Positions 1-8,306 are shown, counted from the first letter of the stretch. The stretch: 64,000 nucleotides of DNA from Bog-756 sp035531955 (GCA_035531955.1 DATKRZ010000039.1:1-64000); one strand, 5' to 3'. The notes: a model not told the origin generated them from the sequence alone. Translations and numbers: made by a program.

Positions 1-736
1 CGGCGAGAAGCTCGACGACTTCGACCTGTTCCATCCCGACCGGATGGCCGACCGGATCCTCGGGATGGGCGACGTGCTCAGCCTGATCGAGCAGGCCGAC
101 CGGACCATGGACAAGGACGTCACCACCAAGGGTGCGGCCGCAATGATCGAGGGGCGGTTCTCGCTCGAGGACTTCTTGGAGCAGTTGCAACAGGTGAAGA
201 AGATGGGCTCGGTCTCGGGGATGCTGTCCCTGCTCCCAGGGGTGCCGAAGGATCTGAAGCAGGCCTCCGCCGCCATTGACGATCGTCAGATCGGCCAGGT
301 CGAGGCCATTATCCGCTCGATGACGCCCACCGAGCGGGGGAACCCGTCGATCATCGACGGCGCCCGGCGGGTCCGGATCGCCAACGGGAGCGGGACCGCC
401 ACCTCCGACGTGAACGCACTCCTGAAGCAGTTCCGGGAGATGCAGAAGATGATGAAGGGTATGGGCAAGTCCGGCGGGCCGGGCGGCCTCGGCGGCTTGG
501 GCGGGATGTTCGGGCGAGGTGGGAGGATGTCGCCGAAGGCCATGGCCGAGATGGCCGAGATGGCCGAGGTCGCCGGCGCCGGAGGGGCCATGGGCGGGGG
601 CGCGGGCGGAGGAGACCCTTCCGCGTTGGCCGGCTTGGCCGGGGCCCAAGGCGCAGGGGCGGCCCAGATGAAAGCGAAGGGCAGGGGCGGGAAGAAGGGC
701 AAGGGCGGCGGCCGGGTCACCCCCAAGGCTCGCTGA
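1..736 (+). CDS. ffh: Signal recognition particle protein Ffh, C-terminal part (5' end outside window)
   Basis: Ffh is the GTPase of the signal recognition particle. It binds 4.5S RNA and signal sequences and delivers ribosomes to the membrane receptor FtsY. The reading frame is open from base 2, so the gene starts outside the window. The visible part begins with the end of the NG domain (FHPDRMADRILGMGDVLSLIE) and continues into the methionine-rich M domain, including the SGTATSDVNALLKQF segment and a following Met-rich helix (REMQKMMKGMG). The M domain runs into a long tail rich in Gly, Ala and Met and ending in basic residues, longer than in many homologues. It heads the conserved ffh-rpsP-rimM-trmD-rplS gene order. 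Confidence 0.97.
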   Translation, partial: GEKLDDFDLFHPDRMADRILGMGDVLSLIEQADRTMDKDVTTKGAAAMIEGRFSLEDFLEQLQQVKKMGSVSGMLSLLPGVPKDLKQASAAIDDRQIGQVEAIIRSMTPTERGNPSIIDGARRVRIANGSGTATSDVNALLKQFREMQKMMKGMGKSGGPGGLGGLGGMFGRGGRMSPKAMAEMAEMAEVAGAGGAMGGGAGGGDPSALAGLAGAQGAGAAQMKAKGRGGKKGKGGGRVTPKAR

Positions 737-857
737 CCGAGGGCCGTTCCGGCAACGCCCAGCGGGGCGGGCCCGTCCGAATGGGGCCGATTGCCCGTCA
801 ACCCGTCATTGGTGGGAGACTACTGGGCGCTATCGACACAATGCAGAGGAGTTCAAC

Positions 858-1145
858 GTGGGAGTAAAGCTCCGCCTCGTGCGGATCGGGAAGAAGAAGC
901 AGCCGACGTACCGGCTGGTGGCGGCGGACAGCCGTTCGCCGCGAAACGGTCGATTCATCGAGATCGTGGGCACCTACGCTCCCCGTGGCAAGTCGCTGGC
1001 CGAGCCCGACGCCGTCATCGAGATCGACAACGCCAAGGCTGTGAAATGGCTCTCGCAGGGGGCGACGCCGACCGAGCGGGTCGAGAAGTTGCTCAAGCAG
1101 TCCGGGGCACTCGACGAGTTTGCGACGGCCAAGGCGGCCACATGA
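858..1145 (+). CDS. rpsP: 30S ribosomal protein S16
   Basis: S16 is a small 30S subunit protein that stabilises 16S rRNA folding. The 95-residue product has the family N-terminus (MGVKLRLVRIGKKKQPTYRLV), the SPRNGRFIE segment and the GTYAPR motif, and its length is typical. The start is GTG at 858, preceded by an AGAGGAG ribosome-binding site at 845-851. The stop overlaps the next start by four bases (ATGA at 1142-1145), so translation of khpA is probably coupled. Confidence 0.98.
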   Translation: MGVKLRLVRIGKKKQPTYRLVAADSRSPRNGRFIEIVGTYAPRGKSLAEPDAVIEIDNAKAVKWLSQGATPTERVEKLLKQSGALDEFATAKAAT

Positions 1146-1480
1146 GTGACGATCTGGCCCTCGATTCAGACGACGATGTCAACACCATCGAGGATGACGA
1201 CGGCCATGAGGACGACGATGCCGGAAACCGGGTCTCGGGCGGCACTCCCCTGGCGGTGGTGACCTACCTGGTCAGCTCCATCACCTCGGATCCCGATTCC
1301 GTGGTCATCAACACCGAGGAGCGGGGCGATTCCGTCCGCTTCCGCATCCATGTCGCCCCCGACGACATGGGACGGGTGATCGGGCGCCGGGGAAGGGTGG
1401 CCCAGGCGATCCGCACCGTGGTGGCGGCCGCCGGTGCCCGTGACGGCATCCGGACCAGCGTCGACATCGACGACGGCTGA
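1142..1480 (+). CDS. khpA: KH-domain RNA-binding protein KhpA
   Basis: KhpA (YlqC) is a small single-KH RNA-binding protein, usually encoded between rpsP and rimM, that acts with KhpB/Jag in some bacteria. The 112-residue product has an Asp/Glu-rich extension of about 30 residues followed by the KH fold with its GxxG loop (GRRG, residues 81-84). The acidic extension is longer than in most homologues. The ATG at 1142 overlaps the rpsP stop by four bases and gives the expected KhpA length, so it was preferred over upstream in-frame codons. Confidence 0.93.
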   Translation: MSDDLALDSDDDVNTIEDDDGHEDDDAGNRVSGGTPLAVVTYLVSSITSDPDSVVINTEERGDSVRFRIHVAPDDMGRVIGRRGRVAQAIRTVVAAAGARDGIRTSVDIDDG

Positions 1481-1568
1481 GTCCGCCGATTCGGTGCCCC
1501 GCGCCGCCGACCCCGCACCCGCCGGCCCTGGCGTTGGAGACATCCGACACGTCCGAACCCGCCTTCCC

Positions 1569-1604
1569 GCCATCCCCGCCATTCCTGCCATCCCCGCCAT
1601 TCCT
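1569..1604. repeat. 18-bp tandem repeat, two exact copies
   Basis: Two perfect copies of an 18-bp C-rich unit (1569-1586 and 1587-1604) lie in the 156-bp gap between khpA and rimM. Each copy contains shorter internal similarity of the CCATCCC/CCATTCC kind. No function is evident. Confidence 0.8.
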
Positions 1605-1636
1605 GTCCTTCCTATCCTCGCCACCCGTCCCACCCG

Positions 1637-2116
1637 ATGAGCAGGACGGCCATGCTCCAGGTGGGCTCCATCGTGAAGCCCCACGGGCTCAAGGGGGACC
1701 TGATCGTGTCGTTGAGCACCAACCGGCTGGAGCGGGTGGCGCCCGGGTCCGTGCTCTGCGATGCGGACGGGCGTGAATTCCGGGTCCTCCGCTCGTCGCC
1801 CCACGGACACCGGCATATCGTCGCTTTCGACGGGGTCTCCGGTATCGACCAGGCCGACGCCCTTCGGGGGACCGAGCTGTTCGCGCCGCCCCTGGATGAC
1901 CCCGATGCCCTGTGGGTCCACGAGTTGATCGGGGCAACGGTGGAGGACACCGAAGGGCGGCTTCTCGGCACGGTGGAGGGAGTCGAGGCCAATCCGGCCA
2001 GCGACCTGTTGGTCCTCGAGGGAGGAGGTCTGATCCCCCTCCGGTTCGTAGTGGGGAGTCGGCCCGGCCTACTGGTCACGGTGGACGTGCCCGACGGCCT
2101 CCTCGACCTGGGCTGA
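1637..2116 (+). CDS. rimM: Ribosome maturation factor RimM
   Basis: RimM assists late maturation of the 30S subunit head and binds S19. The 159-residue product contains the RimM N-terminal barrel with the diagnostic VGSIVKPHGLKGDL segment near residues 9-22. A PRC-barrel domain follows from about residue 90 (LWVHELIGATVEDTEGRLLGTV). Length and order are normal. It sits between khpA and trmD, the usual position. The ATG at 1637 has no strong Shine-Dalgarno. Confidence 0.97.
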   Translation: MSRTAMLQVGSIVKPHGLKGDLIVSLSTNRLERVAPGSVLCDADGREFRVLRSSPHGHRHIVAFDGVSGIDQADALRGTELFAPPLDDPDALWVHELIGATVEDTEGRLLGTVEGVEANPASDLLVLEGGGLIPLRFVVGSRPGLLVTVDVPDGLLDLG

Positions 2117-2128
2117 CTCCGTCCGTCC

Positions 2129-2908
2129 ATGCTCCCCATCCGGATCGACGTCTTCACTCTGTTCCCCGAGGTCATCGAGCACTACGCCGACGCTTCGATC
2201 CTCGGTCGGGCGCGGGCCGGGGGGAGGCTGGACCTTCGGAGCCATGATGTACGGAGCGCGGCGACTGGCCCTCATCGTTCGGTGGACGATGCCCCGTTCG
2301 GTGGCGGAGCGGGGATGGTGCTGGCCCCAGAGCCGGTGTTCGGGGCGGTGGAGGCGGTGGAGGCACAACCGGACGGCCTGCCCAGACCCCTGCTGCTGCT
2401 CTCCCCGTCGGGTCGGCGCTTCGACCAGGCGGTCGCCCAAGAGCTGGCGACGAATGAGGGAGGCTTCTCGCTGTTGTGCGGTCGCTACGAGGGGGTGGAT
2501 CAGCGGGTGGCGGACCACCTGGTCGATGGCGACCTCTCGGTGGGCGACTACGTGCTGGCCGGAGGCGAACTGGCGGCCCTGGTGGTGGTCGAGGCGGTGG
2601 CCCGACTGCTCCCCGGAGTGCTGGGCAACGACCGCTCCGCCGCCGACGAGAGCTTCTCGGCCGGCCTCCTTGAATACCCCCAGTTCACCCGCCCTGCCGC
2701 CTTCCGGGGCTGGGACGTCCCCGGGGTCCTCCTGTCCGGCGACCACGGACGGGTGGAGCGCTGGCGCAGGGCCCAGGCCCTGGCCCGTACCCTGCGGCAG
2801 CGCCCTGACCTCATGACCGCCCGGGGCCCCCTGTCGGCGGACGAGGTCCGGCTCCTGGTCGAGCACGGTGAGGCGCGACTGCTGCGCGATCACGGCTACG
2901 ATTGGTGA
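2129..2908 (+). CDS. trmD: tRNA (guanine-N1)-methyltransferase TrmD
   Basis: TrmD uses S-adenosylmethionine to methylate G37 of tRNAs, which prevents frameshifting. The 259-residue protein carries the SPOUT trefoil-knot signatures: DDAPFGGGAGMVL, LCGRYEGVDQRV and SVGDYVLAGGE. The C-terminal RPAAFRGWDVPGVLLSGDH segment is also present. It starts 12 bp after rimM, so the two are probably cotranscribed. Confidence 0.98.
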   Translation: MLPIRIDVFTLFPEVIEHYADASILGRARAGGRLDLRSHDVRSAATGPHRSVDDAPFGGGAGMVLAPEPVFGAVEAVEAQPDGLPRPLLLLSPSGRRFDQAVAQELATNEGGFSLLCGRYEGVDQRVADHLVDGDLSVGDYVLAGGELAALVVVEAVARLLPGVLGNDRSAADESFSAGLLEYPQFTRPAAFRGWDVPGVLLSGDHGRVERWRRAQALARTLRQRPDLMTARGPLSADEVRLLVEHGEARLLRDHGYDW

Positions 2909-2917
2909 GCCTCGCCG

Positions 2918-2934
2918 GCGCCGGTTCGACCGGC
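2918..2934 (+). other. GC hairpin between trmD and rplS
   Basis: A perfect 7-bp stem (CGCCGGT/ACCGGCG) with a TCG loop lies just after trmD. No T-run follows, so it could be a weak terminator, an attenuator or an mRNA-stability element. Confidence 0.35.
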
Positions 2935-3048
2935 GTTCGGATCGAAGGCCCGGACCGCCCAGAGCTCCCTTGGAAGAGATCACCTGGTGAGGGCTGCGGC
3001 CGGGAACCCGGCGGGTGAGTTCGAACGATACGTGGAAAGACGCGCCCC

Positions 3049-3402
3049 ATGAACCCGACCGACATCATCGACCGCGACAGCCTCCGGGAGGACATCCCCG
3101 ACTTCCGCCCGGGCGACACCGTCAAGGTGCACGTGCGGGTCGTCGAGGGCACCCGCGAACGCGTCCAGGTGTTCCAGGGCGCGGTGGTCAAGCGTCAGGG
3201 GACCGGCGTCCGTGAGACCTTCACCGTCCGCAAGGTGAGCTTTGGCGTCGGGGTCGAGCGCACCTTCCCCGTCCACTCCCCGGTGATCGCCAAGACCGAG
3301 GTCGTGTCCCTGGGTGACGTCCGTCGGGCCAAGCTCTACTACCTGCGCGACCGCCATGGGAAAGCGGCGAAGATCAAGGAGCGGCGGTCTGCCCGGCCCT
3401 GA
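3049..3402 (+). CDS. rplS: 50S ribosomal protein L19
   Basis: L19 lies at the 30S-50S interface of the large subunit. The 117-residue product has the family pattern DFRPGDTVKVHVRVVEG, then RVQVFQGAVVKRQG, and ends in a basic RDRHGKAAKIKERR tail. Length is normal. In mycobacteria lepB and rnhB follow rplS; here the next gene is DUF2469 after 98 bp. Confidence 0.98.
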   Translation: MNPTDIIDRDSLREDIPDFRPGDTVKVHVRVVEGTRERVQVFQGAVVKRQGTGVRETFTVRKVSFGVGVERTFPVHSPVIAKTEVVSLGDVRRAKLYYLRDRHGKAAKIKERRSARP

Positions 3403-3500
3403 CCGGTGGTCTGCCGGTCCTCTGCCGGCGCCGGTTCCGCCGTCCGGCCCCTGCTCTCGGCGTCTGGCGCCCCGCGCCGTGAGATGAGCGGGGCAGTGTC

Positions 3501-3794
3501 ATGAGCGAGGAGGATCTCGAGCGCTACGAGTCGGAGATCGAACTTGCCCTGGTGCAGGAGTACCGCGCCGTTCTCCCGCTCTTCGCCTACGTGGTGGAGA
3601 CCGAGCGGCGCTTCTACCTGGCCAACAGTGTGGAGGTGCAGGTGCGCTCCGACTCCTCGCCGGCCTGTGTCGAAGTAAATCTCAACGATGCCTGGGTCTG
3701 GGACATGTACCGCCCGGCCCGCTTCGTACCCTCGGTGCGGATCCTCACCTTCCGGGATGTGAATATCGAACGGCTGCCCGAGAAGGATCTTTGA
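3501..3794 (+). CDS. DUF2469 family protein
   Basis: This 97-residue acidic protein belongs to DUF2469, an actinobacterial family of unknown function whose mycobacterial member lies beside rnhB and yraN. The recognisable core begins EEDLERYESEIELALVQEYR and continues into ETERRFYLANSVEV. A conserved tryptophan-rich stretch (LNDAWVWDMYRPARF) follows. The ATG at 3501 overlaps no upstream gene; the stop overlaps the next start (TTGA). Confidence 0.93.
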   Translation: MSEEDLERYESEIELALVQEYRAVLPLFAYVVETERRFYLANSVEVQVRSDSSPACVEVNLNDAWVWDMYRPARFVPSVRILTFRDVNIERLPEKDL

Positions 3795-4192
3795 GCTCGC
3801 CGGCTCCGGGCCGCCCGCGTCGGAGCGCAGGCCCCGGGTCCGATCGGCGCCAGGTGCTCGGGGCGGAAGGGGAGGCCGTGGCCGCCCGGTGGTACGAGGA
3901 CAACGGCTACGAGGTGCTCGATCGCAATTGGCGTCGCCGGGAAGGTGAAGTGGACCTGATCGTCCGCCGCGGCAAGACCGTGGTCTTCTGCGAGGTGAAG
4001 ACCCGTTCGAGTGATCGCTTCGGTACCGGTGCGGAGTCGGTGATCGAGGCCAAGCAACGCCGGATCAGACGATTGGCCGCACGTTGGCTGTCGGAACTGA
4101 CCCCTGCCTCGGGACGGGCCCGGGTGGAGGTTCGCTTCGACGTCGTCTCGATCACCGCCGGCCAGGTCGAGGTCATCGAAGATGCGTTCTGA
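3791..4192 (+). CDS. yraN: YraN family (UPF0102) nuclease-fold protein
   Basis: YraN proteins have a PD-(D/E)XK nuclease-like fold; their cellular role is not established. The 133-residue product has a Pro/Arg-rich lead of about 20 residues, then LGAEGEAVAARWYEDNGY. The predicted active-site pattern follows as EGEVDLIV (Asp55) and VVFCEVKTR (Glu68, Lys70). The start is TTG at 3791, sharing four bases with the DUF2469 stop, which suggests translational coupling. Confidence 0.93.
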   Translation: MSSPAPGRPRRSAGPGSDRRQVLGAEGEAVAARWYEDNGYEVLDRNWRRREGEVDLIVRRGKTVVFCEVKTRSSDRFGTGAESVIEAKQRRIRRLAARWLSELTPASGRARVEVRFDVVSITAGQVEVIEDAF

Positions 4193-4267
4193 GGCAGCTC
4201 GGCGAACGCCCATCCCGCGGTGATCGCCTCCGGGTGCTGCGGCTCGGCGATCTCCTAGGCTGCGAGG

Positions 4268-5062
4268 ATGCCCGACGAGCTCGAGACCCTGTTGGTGGAA
4301 CGCCACGAGGGCGTTGTCACCGTCACGATGAACCGCCCGACCCGCAAGAACGCAGCCAACGGCCGGATGTGGCGCGAGCTCCTCGCCACCTTCGATCAGG
4401 TGGCCGGCGACCGGGACGACCTGGTCTTGGTCCTGACCGGCGCCGGCGACGCATTCTGTTCCGGGGCCGACCTCGGTGACCCGTCAGATGTGGCCGGCCG
4501 TCCGGGGGACCCCTACCTTGTGCAGATGCGGGCGTTGGGAGACGTCGCGCTCCGACTGCACCGCCTGCCCAAGCCGACAATTGCCAAGGTGAGCGGCATC
4601 GCGGCCGGGGCCGGCATGAGCATGGCGCTGGGCTGTGACCTGGTGGTCGCCTCGGAGTCGGCCCGGTTCTCCCAGATCTTCGCCAAGCGCGGCCTCTCAC
4701 TGGACTTCGGTGCGTCGTGGCTGCTCCCCCGGCTGATCGGCCTCCACAGGGCCAAGGAGCTCGCCTTTTTCGCTGACATCATCACCGCCCGGCAGGCTGC
4801 CGAGTTCGGGGTGGTGAACCGGGTCGTTCCGGACGATCAGCTCGACGAGGTCGTCGGCGAGTGGGCCAGGCGCCTCGCCGCCGGGCCCCCGCTGGCCCTG
4901 TCCATGACCAAGACGATGCTCAACAACTCCCTCGGGCTGTCCATGGACCAGGCCATCGAGGAGGAGTCCCGCTCGCAGGCGGTCAACTTCGGCACGGCAG
5001 ACACCATGGAGGCCATCGCGGCCTTCACCCAGAAGCGTGATCCGCAATTCAAGGGACGCTGA
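4268..5062 (+). CDS. Enoyl-CoA hydratase/isomerase (crotonase) family protein
   Basis: Crotonase-fold enzymes act on acyl-CoA thioesters. The 264-residue product has the GAGDAFCSGADLGD oxyanion-hole segment and AAGAGMSMALGCDLVVA. The two glutamates used by hydratases are not in their usual places: the first site reads GAGMS, and the second reads LSLDFGASWLLPR with Asp. That resembles PaaG-type ring-opening isomerases, so isomerase activity is more likely than simple hydration (inference). A TAGGCT hexamer at 4256-4261 lies 6 nt before the ATG, which suggests a leaderless transcript of its own. Confidence 0.9.
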   Translation: MPDELETLLVERHEGVVTVTMNRPTRKNAANGRMWRELLATFDQVAGDRDDLVLVLTGAGDAFCSGADLGDPSDVAGRPGDPYLVQMRALGDVALRLHRLPKPTIAKVSGIAAGAGMSMALGCDLVVASESARFSQIFAKRGLSLDFGASWLLPRLIGLHRAKELAFFADIITARQAAEFGVVNRVVPDDQLDEVVGEWARRLAAGPPLALSMTKTMLNNSLGLSMDQAIEEESRSQAVNFGTADTMEAIAAFTQKRDPQFKGR

Positions 5063-5206
5063 GTCCGGACGGCGCTCGGTCCGGACGGCGCTCGGTCCAG
5101 ACGGCGCCGCGTGCAGACGGCGCCGCGTGCAGACGGCGCTAGGTCCAGACGGCGCTAGGTCCAGACGGCGCTCGGTCCAGACGGCGCCGGGTTCAGACGG
5201 CTCCGG
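5063..5206. repeat. 16-bp tandem repeat, nine copies
   Basis: Nine head-to-tail copies of a 16-bp unit of the form GTCCAGACGGCGCTCG start at the base after the crotonase stop codon. Copies differ at a few positions only; adjacent pairs are often identical, which suggests recent duplication in steps. The array lies between the crotonase gene and the comM promoter region. Direct counting gives 144 bp. Confidence 0.93.
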
Positions 5207-5270
5207 GCGTCAGGGCTGGGACCGGAGTGCGACCGTCGGAGTGTGACAGCGCAGCCGTAGGGTGACCGAG

Positions 5271-5345
5271 GTGCCATCGAGTGGCCGCACGCACCCCTTT
5301 CCGGCGGTCCTCCATCCTCCATCCTCCCGGGCGCCCTCGATCTGA
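5271..5345 (+). CDS. Possible leaderless mini-ORF upstream of comM (24 codons)
   Basis: A TAGGGT hexamer at 5258-5263 lies 7 nt before GTG at 5271. That is the same geometry as the leaderless starts elsewhere in the window. The short frame encodes 24 residues, Pro- and Ser-rich, and stops 52 bp before the comM ATG. It could be a short leader translated on the comM transcript. Coding status is uncertain; the promoter reading is firmer than the peptide. The rest of 5207-5397 shows nothing else. Confidence 0.3.
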   Translation: MPSSGRTHPFPAVLHPPSSRAPSI

Positions 5346-5397
5346 CCATGGCAACTGGCATGGGCAGCGGCACCGGACCGATCTCATCGGAGGCGCC

Positions 5398-6966
5398 ATG
5401 ATCGCCGCCATTCCCTCCGCCGTCCTCATCGGGGTCGACGGGAAGCAGGTCTTCGTCGAAGTCCACGTGTCCAATGGCCTTCCGGGGTTCACGGTCGTCG
5501 GCCTCCCCGACACCGCGGTGCGGGAGTCCCGCGACCGGGTCCGGGCCGCCTTCCTGTCGAGCGGACTTTCGTGGCCACTGCGCCGGGTCACCGTCAACCT
5601 CGCCCCTTCGGGCATGCGCAAGGGCGGTGCCGGCCTGGACCTGCCCATCGCCATCGGCGTGCTGGTGGCCGCCGGTGAGCTGGACCCGGGCGCAGTCGAC
5701 AACACCGCCTTCGTCGGTGAACTGGGTCTCGACGGATCGCTGCGAGGAGTCCCGGGGACGGTGGTGTTGGCCGAGGCACTCGGCCGCTATCGGCTGATAG
5801 TGGCAGCGGCGAGCGGTCGTGAGGCGCGCCTGGGCGGGGGCGTCATCCGCACGTCGTCCACTCTCGGCGCCCTGGTCGATCGATTGTCGGGGAATCGACC
5901 TTGGCCCGAGCCCGGTGATCCTGAATCCGATGACCCCGTGTCCGATCCTTCGACCTGGACTCCGGACAGCTCGCCGCGATCGTCGGTTTCGAGCCACTCG
6001 GGGCAGGACCTCGCTGATATCCGAGGGCAGCGACTGGCCCGCCGGGCACTGGAGGTGGCGGCCGCCGGTGGCCATCACCTGTTGCTGGTGGGACCGCCCG
6101 GGTCGGGGAAGACCATGCTGGCCAACCGGTTCCCGGACCTACTTCCGGACCTCCCGCGGTCGACAGCACTGGAGGTGACGAGGGTTCATTCCGTGGCGGG
6201 GCTCCCACCGGCACCCTCCGGGCTCATCGAGCGGCCGCCGTTCCGCGCCCCGCACCACGGCACGTCCCCGGTGGCGATGATCGGCGGCGGCAGCAGCTGG
6301 ATGCGGCCGGGGGAGATCAGCCTGGCCCACGGCGGCATCCTGTTCCTCGACGAGATGGGGGAGTTCTCGGCAACAGTCCTCGACGCGCTGCGTCAGCCGC
6401 TCGAAGCGGGCCAGGTGCACGTGAGCCGGGCCCGGGGCTCCACCACCTATCCGGCCCGGTTCATCCTGGTCGGGGCCATGAATCCCTGTCCGTGCGGCGA
6501 GGGGGGCGCACCGGGGGCCTGCCGGTGCGGCAGCTCGGCCCGGGAACGCTATGCACGCAGGTTGTCGGGTCCCCTCCTCGATCGGTTCGACATCGCCATC
6601 CGGGTCGACCGACCGCAGGTCGACGAGTTGATGGGCCGCGGTCATGCCGAGACGACCTCGGCGGTGGCCGAACGGGTCGCCCGGGCCCGCCTCCGGGCCG
6701 TCGGGCGCGGCGTGACGGTCAACGCGGAACTGGAGGGGTCGATGCTCGATGAGAGGGCCCCCCTGTGCAGGGACGCGGCCCGCTTGGTCGAGCACGAGGT
6801 CCGTTCCGGCGCGCTCAGCGCCCGCGGATTGCACCGGGTGCACCGACTGGCCCGCACCGTGGCCGACCTCGAGGGCGTCAACGGAGCGGTTGGGGAGTCG
6901 CATGTCCGCGAGGCCCTCCTCCTCCGGTGCCGGCGGGAGCTGCTGCTCGGGTCCGAGGTCCGATGA
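5398..6966 (+). CDS. comM: YifB/ComM family Mg-chelatase-like AAA+ ATPase
   Basis: ComM is a hexameric helicase that promotes branch migration during natural transformation; the family is widespread beyond known competent species. The 522-residue product starts at ATG 5398 with GGAGG just upstream; longer in-frame starts exist but precede the conserved N-terminus. Order: ChlI N-terminal domain (NGLPGFTVVGLPD), Walker A GPPGSGKT (232-239), Walker B ILFLDEMGEF, a zinc-type cysteine cluster (NPCPCG...CRCG) and RLSGPLLDRFDI. A C-terminal Mg-chelatase domain follows. It overlaps dprA by four bases, matching the mycobacterial yraN-comM-dprA order. Confidence 0.96.
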   Translation: MIAAIPSAVLIGVDGKQVFVEVHVSNGLPGFTVVGLPDTAVRESRDRVRAAFLSSGLSWPLRRVTVNLAPSGMRKGGAGLDLPIAIGVLVAAGELDPGAVDNTAFVGELGLDGSLRGVPGTVVLAEALGRYRLIVAAASGREARLGGGVIRTSSTLGALVDRLSGNRPWPEPGDPESDDPVSDPSTWTPDSSPRSSVSSHSGQDLADIRGQRLARRALEVAAAGGHHLLLVGPPGSGKTMLANRFPDLLPDLPRSTALEVTRVHSVAGLPPAPSGLIERPPFRAPHHGTSPVAMIGGGSSWMRPGEISLAHGGILFLDEMGEFSATVLDALRQPLEAGQVHVSRARGSTTYPARFILVGAMNPCPCGEGGAPGACRCGSSARERYARRLSGPLLDRFDIAIRVDRPQVDELMGRGHAETTSAVAERVARARLRAVGRGVTVNAELEGSMLDERAPLCRDAARLVEHEVRSGALSARGLHRVHRLARTVADLEGVNGAVGESHVREALLLRCRRELLLGSEVR

Positions 6967-8276
6967 TGGCCCCGAAGACCGCCCCGATGACCGTTCCGAT
7001 TGCGGCCCTGAGCGATGACCAGACCCACGCAGCCACCCTCGCCAGTCTGCCGGGGATGACTCCGGTGCGTCTTTCCAAGGTGCTGGACGGGTTCCGGCCG
7101 GTAACCGCCCTGAAGGCGCTGAGGGCGGGGATACACCCCGGCGACCCCGCCCGGAAATTCGGTGCTGCGGCGCGGAAGACCGACGTGAGGGAAGTGGAGG
7201 AACGATACTCCAGGGCCAGGGTTCAGGTTCTCCTGCCCGGCCGGGCCGGGTACCCGTCGATGCTGTTGGGCGATCCCGGAGCTCCGGCCGTACTGTTCGC
7301 CAAGGGTGAGCCGGCTGTGCCCGAAGGGCGGCCCCGGGTGGCCATCGTCGGCACCCGCTCGGCCACCCACTACGGCCGGCAGGTGGCTTCCGACCTCGCC
7401 AGTGAGCTTGCCTCCGCTGGGGTGGTCGTGGTGTCGGGGCTGGCCCGCGGGATCGACGGAGCCGCACATGCCGGTGTGGTCAGGGGGGCCACCGAGGGTG
7501 CGGCACCGCCGGTGGCCGTGGTGGGCACGGGGCTCGACGTCGTCTACCCGTCCTCGAACTCGGAGTTGTGGTCGGAGGTCGCCGCCCGCGGGGTGGTTTT
7601 CTCAGAGTCTCCACTGGGAACACGCCCCCATCCGGGCGTCTTCCCCGCCCGCAATCGGATCATCGCCGCTCTCTCCGACGTGGTCGTGGTGGTCGAGAGC
7701 CACTACGCCGGAGGGTCGCTCTACACGGCAGAGGCCGCCGCCCGCAGATCGATTCCGGTATGTGCGGTACCCGGCTCGGTCCACAGCCGGGCGTCGGAGG
7801 GCTCCAATGCGCTGCTGGTGGATGGGTGCACTCCGGTGCGGGATGCAACCGACGTGCTGGTGGCGATCTCGTTGGCCAGGACCGGACGGGACATGGAGGA
7901 AGCCGATCCTGCTCCCTCCGACCTCGGAGCCGCGTCCCAGCACTCGGTGTCTACCCTCCGGTCAGGGTCGGCTCCTCGGTCGACGCCTGGGTCGACGCCT
8001 AGGTCGACGCCTGGGTCGGCTCCTGTGACGGGCGGGGAACGCCACGCGGCGGGCAGGTCGGGGGTGGCCCACCAGGCGCACGGGGCGCATTTGGAGCACC
8101 TGGCGATGACCGACCCCCAACGCGTTGTCTGGGCGGCGGTGGACGACACGCCGACCGCCTTCGAGACGATCCTGATCCGCACCGACCTCTCCATCCCCGC
8201 CGCCGCCGAGGCATGCCAGAAGTTGGTCGAGGCCGGCGTGCTGGTGTCGGGTGCCGGTTGGTGGTCGAAGAAGTAG
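6963..8276 (+). CDS. dprA: DNA-processing protein DprA
   Basis: DprA loads RecA on incoming single-stranded DNA during transformation. The 437-residue product has an N-terminal helix-hairpin region (TLASLPGMTPVRLSKVLDGF). The Rossmann-like DprA domain carries VAIVGTRSATHYG, VSGLARGIDGAAHAG and FPARNRIIAALSD. A Ser/Pro/Gly-rich linker and a C-terminal winged-helix DML1-like domain end the protein. The ATG at 6963 overlaps the comM stop (ATGA). The linker is partly built of a 12-bp tandem repeat. Adjacent ATG codons at 6963 and 6966 are both possible starts. Confidence 0.96.
   Translation: MMAPKTAPMTVPIAALSDDQTHAATLASLPGMTPVRLSKVLDGFRPVTALKALRAGIHPGDPARKFGAAARKTDVREVEERYSRARVQVLLPGRAGYPSMLLGDPGAPAVLFAKGEPAVPEGRPRVAIVGTRSATHYGRQVASDLASELASAGVVVVSGLARGIDGAAHAGVVRGATEGAAPPVAVVGTGLDVVYPSSNSELWSEVAARGVVFSESPLGTRPHPGVFPARNRIIAALSDVVVVVESHYAGGSLYTAEAAARRSIPVCAVPGSVHSRASEGSNALLVDGCTPVRDATDVLVAISLARTGRDMEEADPAPSDLGAASQHSVSTLRSGSAPRSTPGSTPRSTPGSAPVTGGERHAAGRSGVAHQAHGAHLEHLAMTDPQRVVWAAVDDTPTAFETILIRTDLSIPAAAEACQKLVEAGVLVSGAGWWSKK
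7965..8024. repeat. 12-bp tandem repeat within dprA linker, five copies
   Basis: Five 12-bp units of the form GGTCGACGCCTG encode a repeated Arg/Gly-Ser-Thr/Ala-Pro peptide between the Rossmann and winged-helix domains of DprA. Unit length is a multiple of three, so copy changes keep frame. Confidence 0.85.
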
Positions 8277-8306
8277 CTCCCCGCCGGCCGCAAGAGGACG
8301 GTGGGG

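Noticed and set aside
286..801. 171-residue Pro-rich minus-strand frame over the ffh tail
   Set aside because: Antisense of the Gly/Met-rich Ffh tail, which gives Pro-rich translation by composition.
5063..5206. CRISPR array
   Set aside because: Units are contiguous 16-mers without spacers, so this is a minisatellite, not a CRISPR array.
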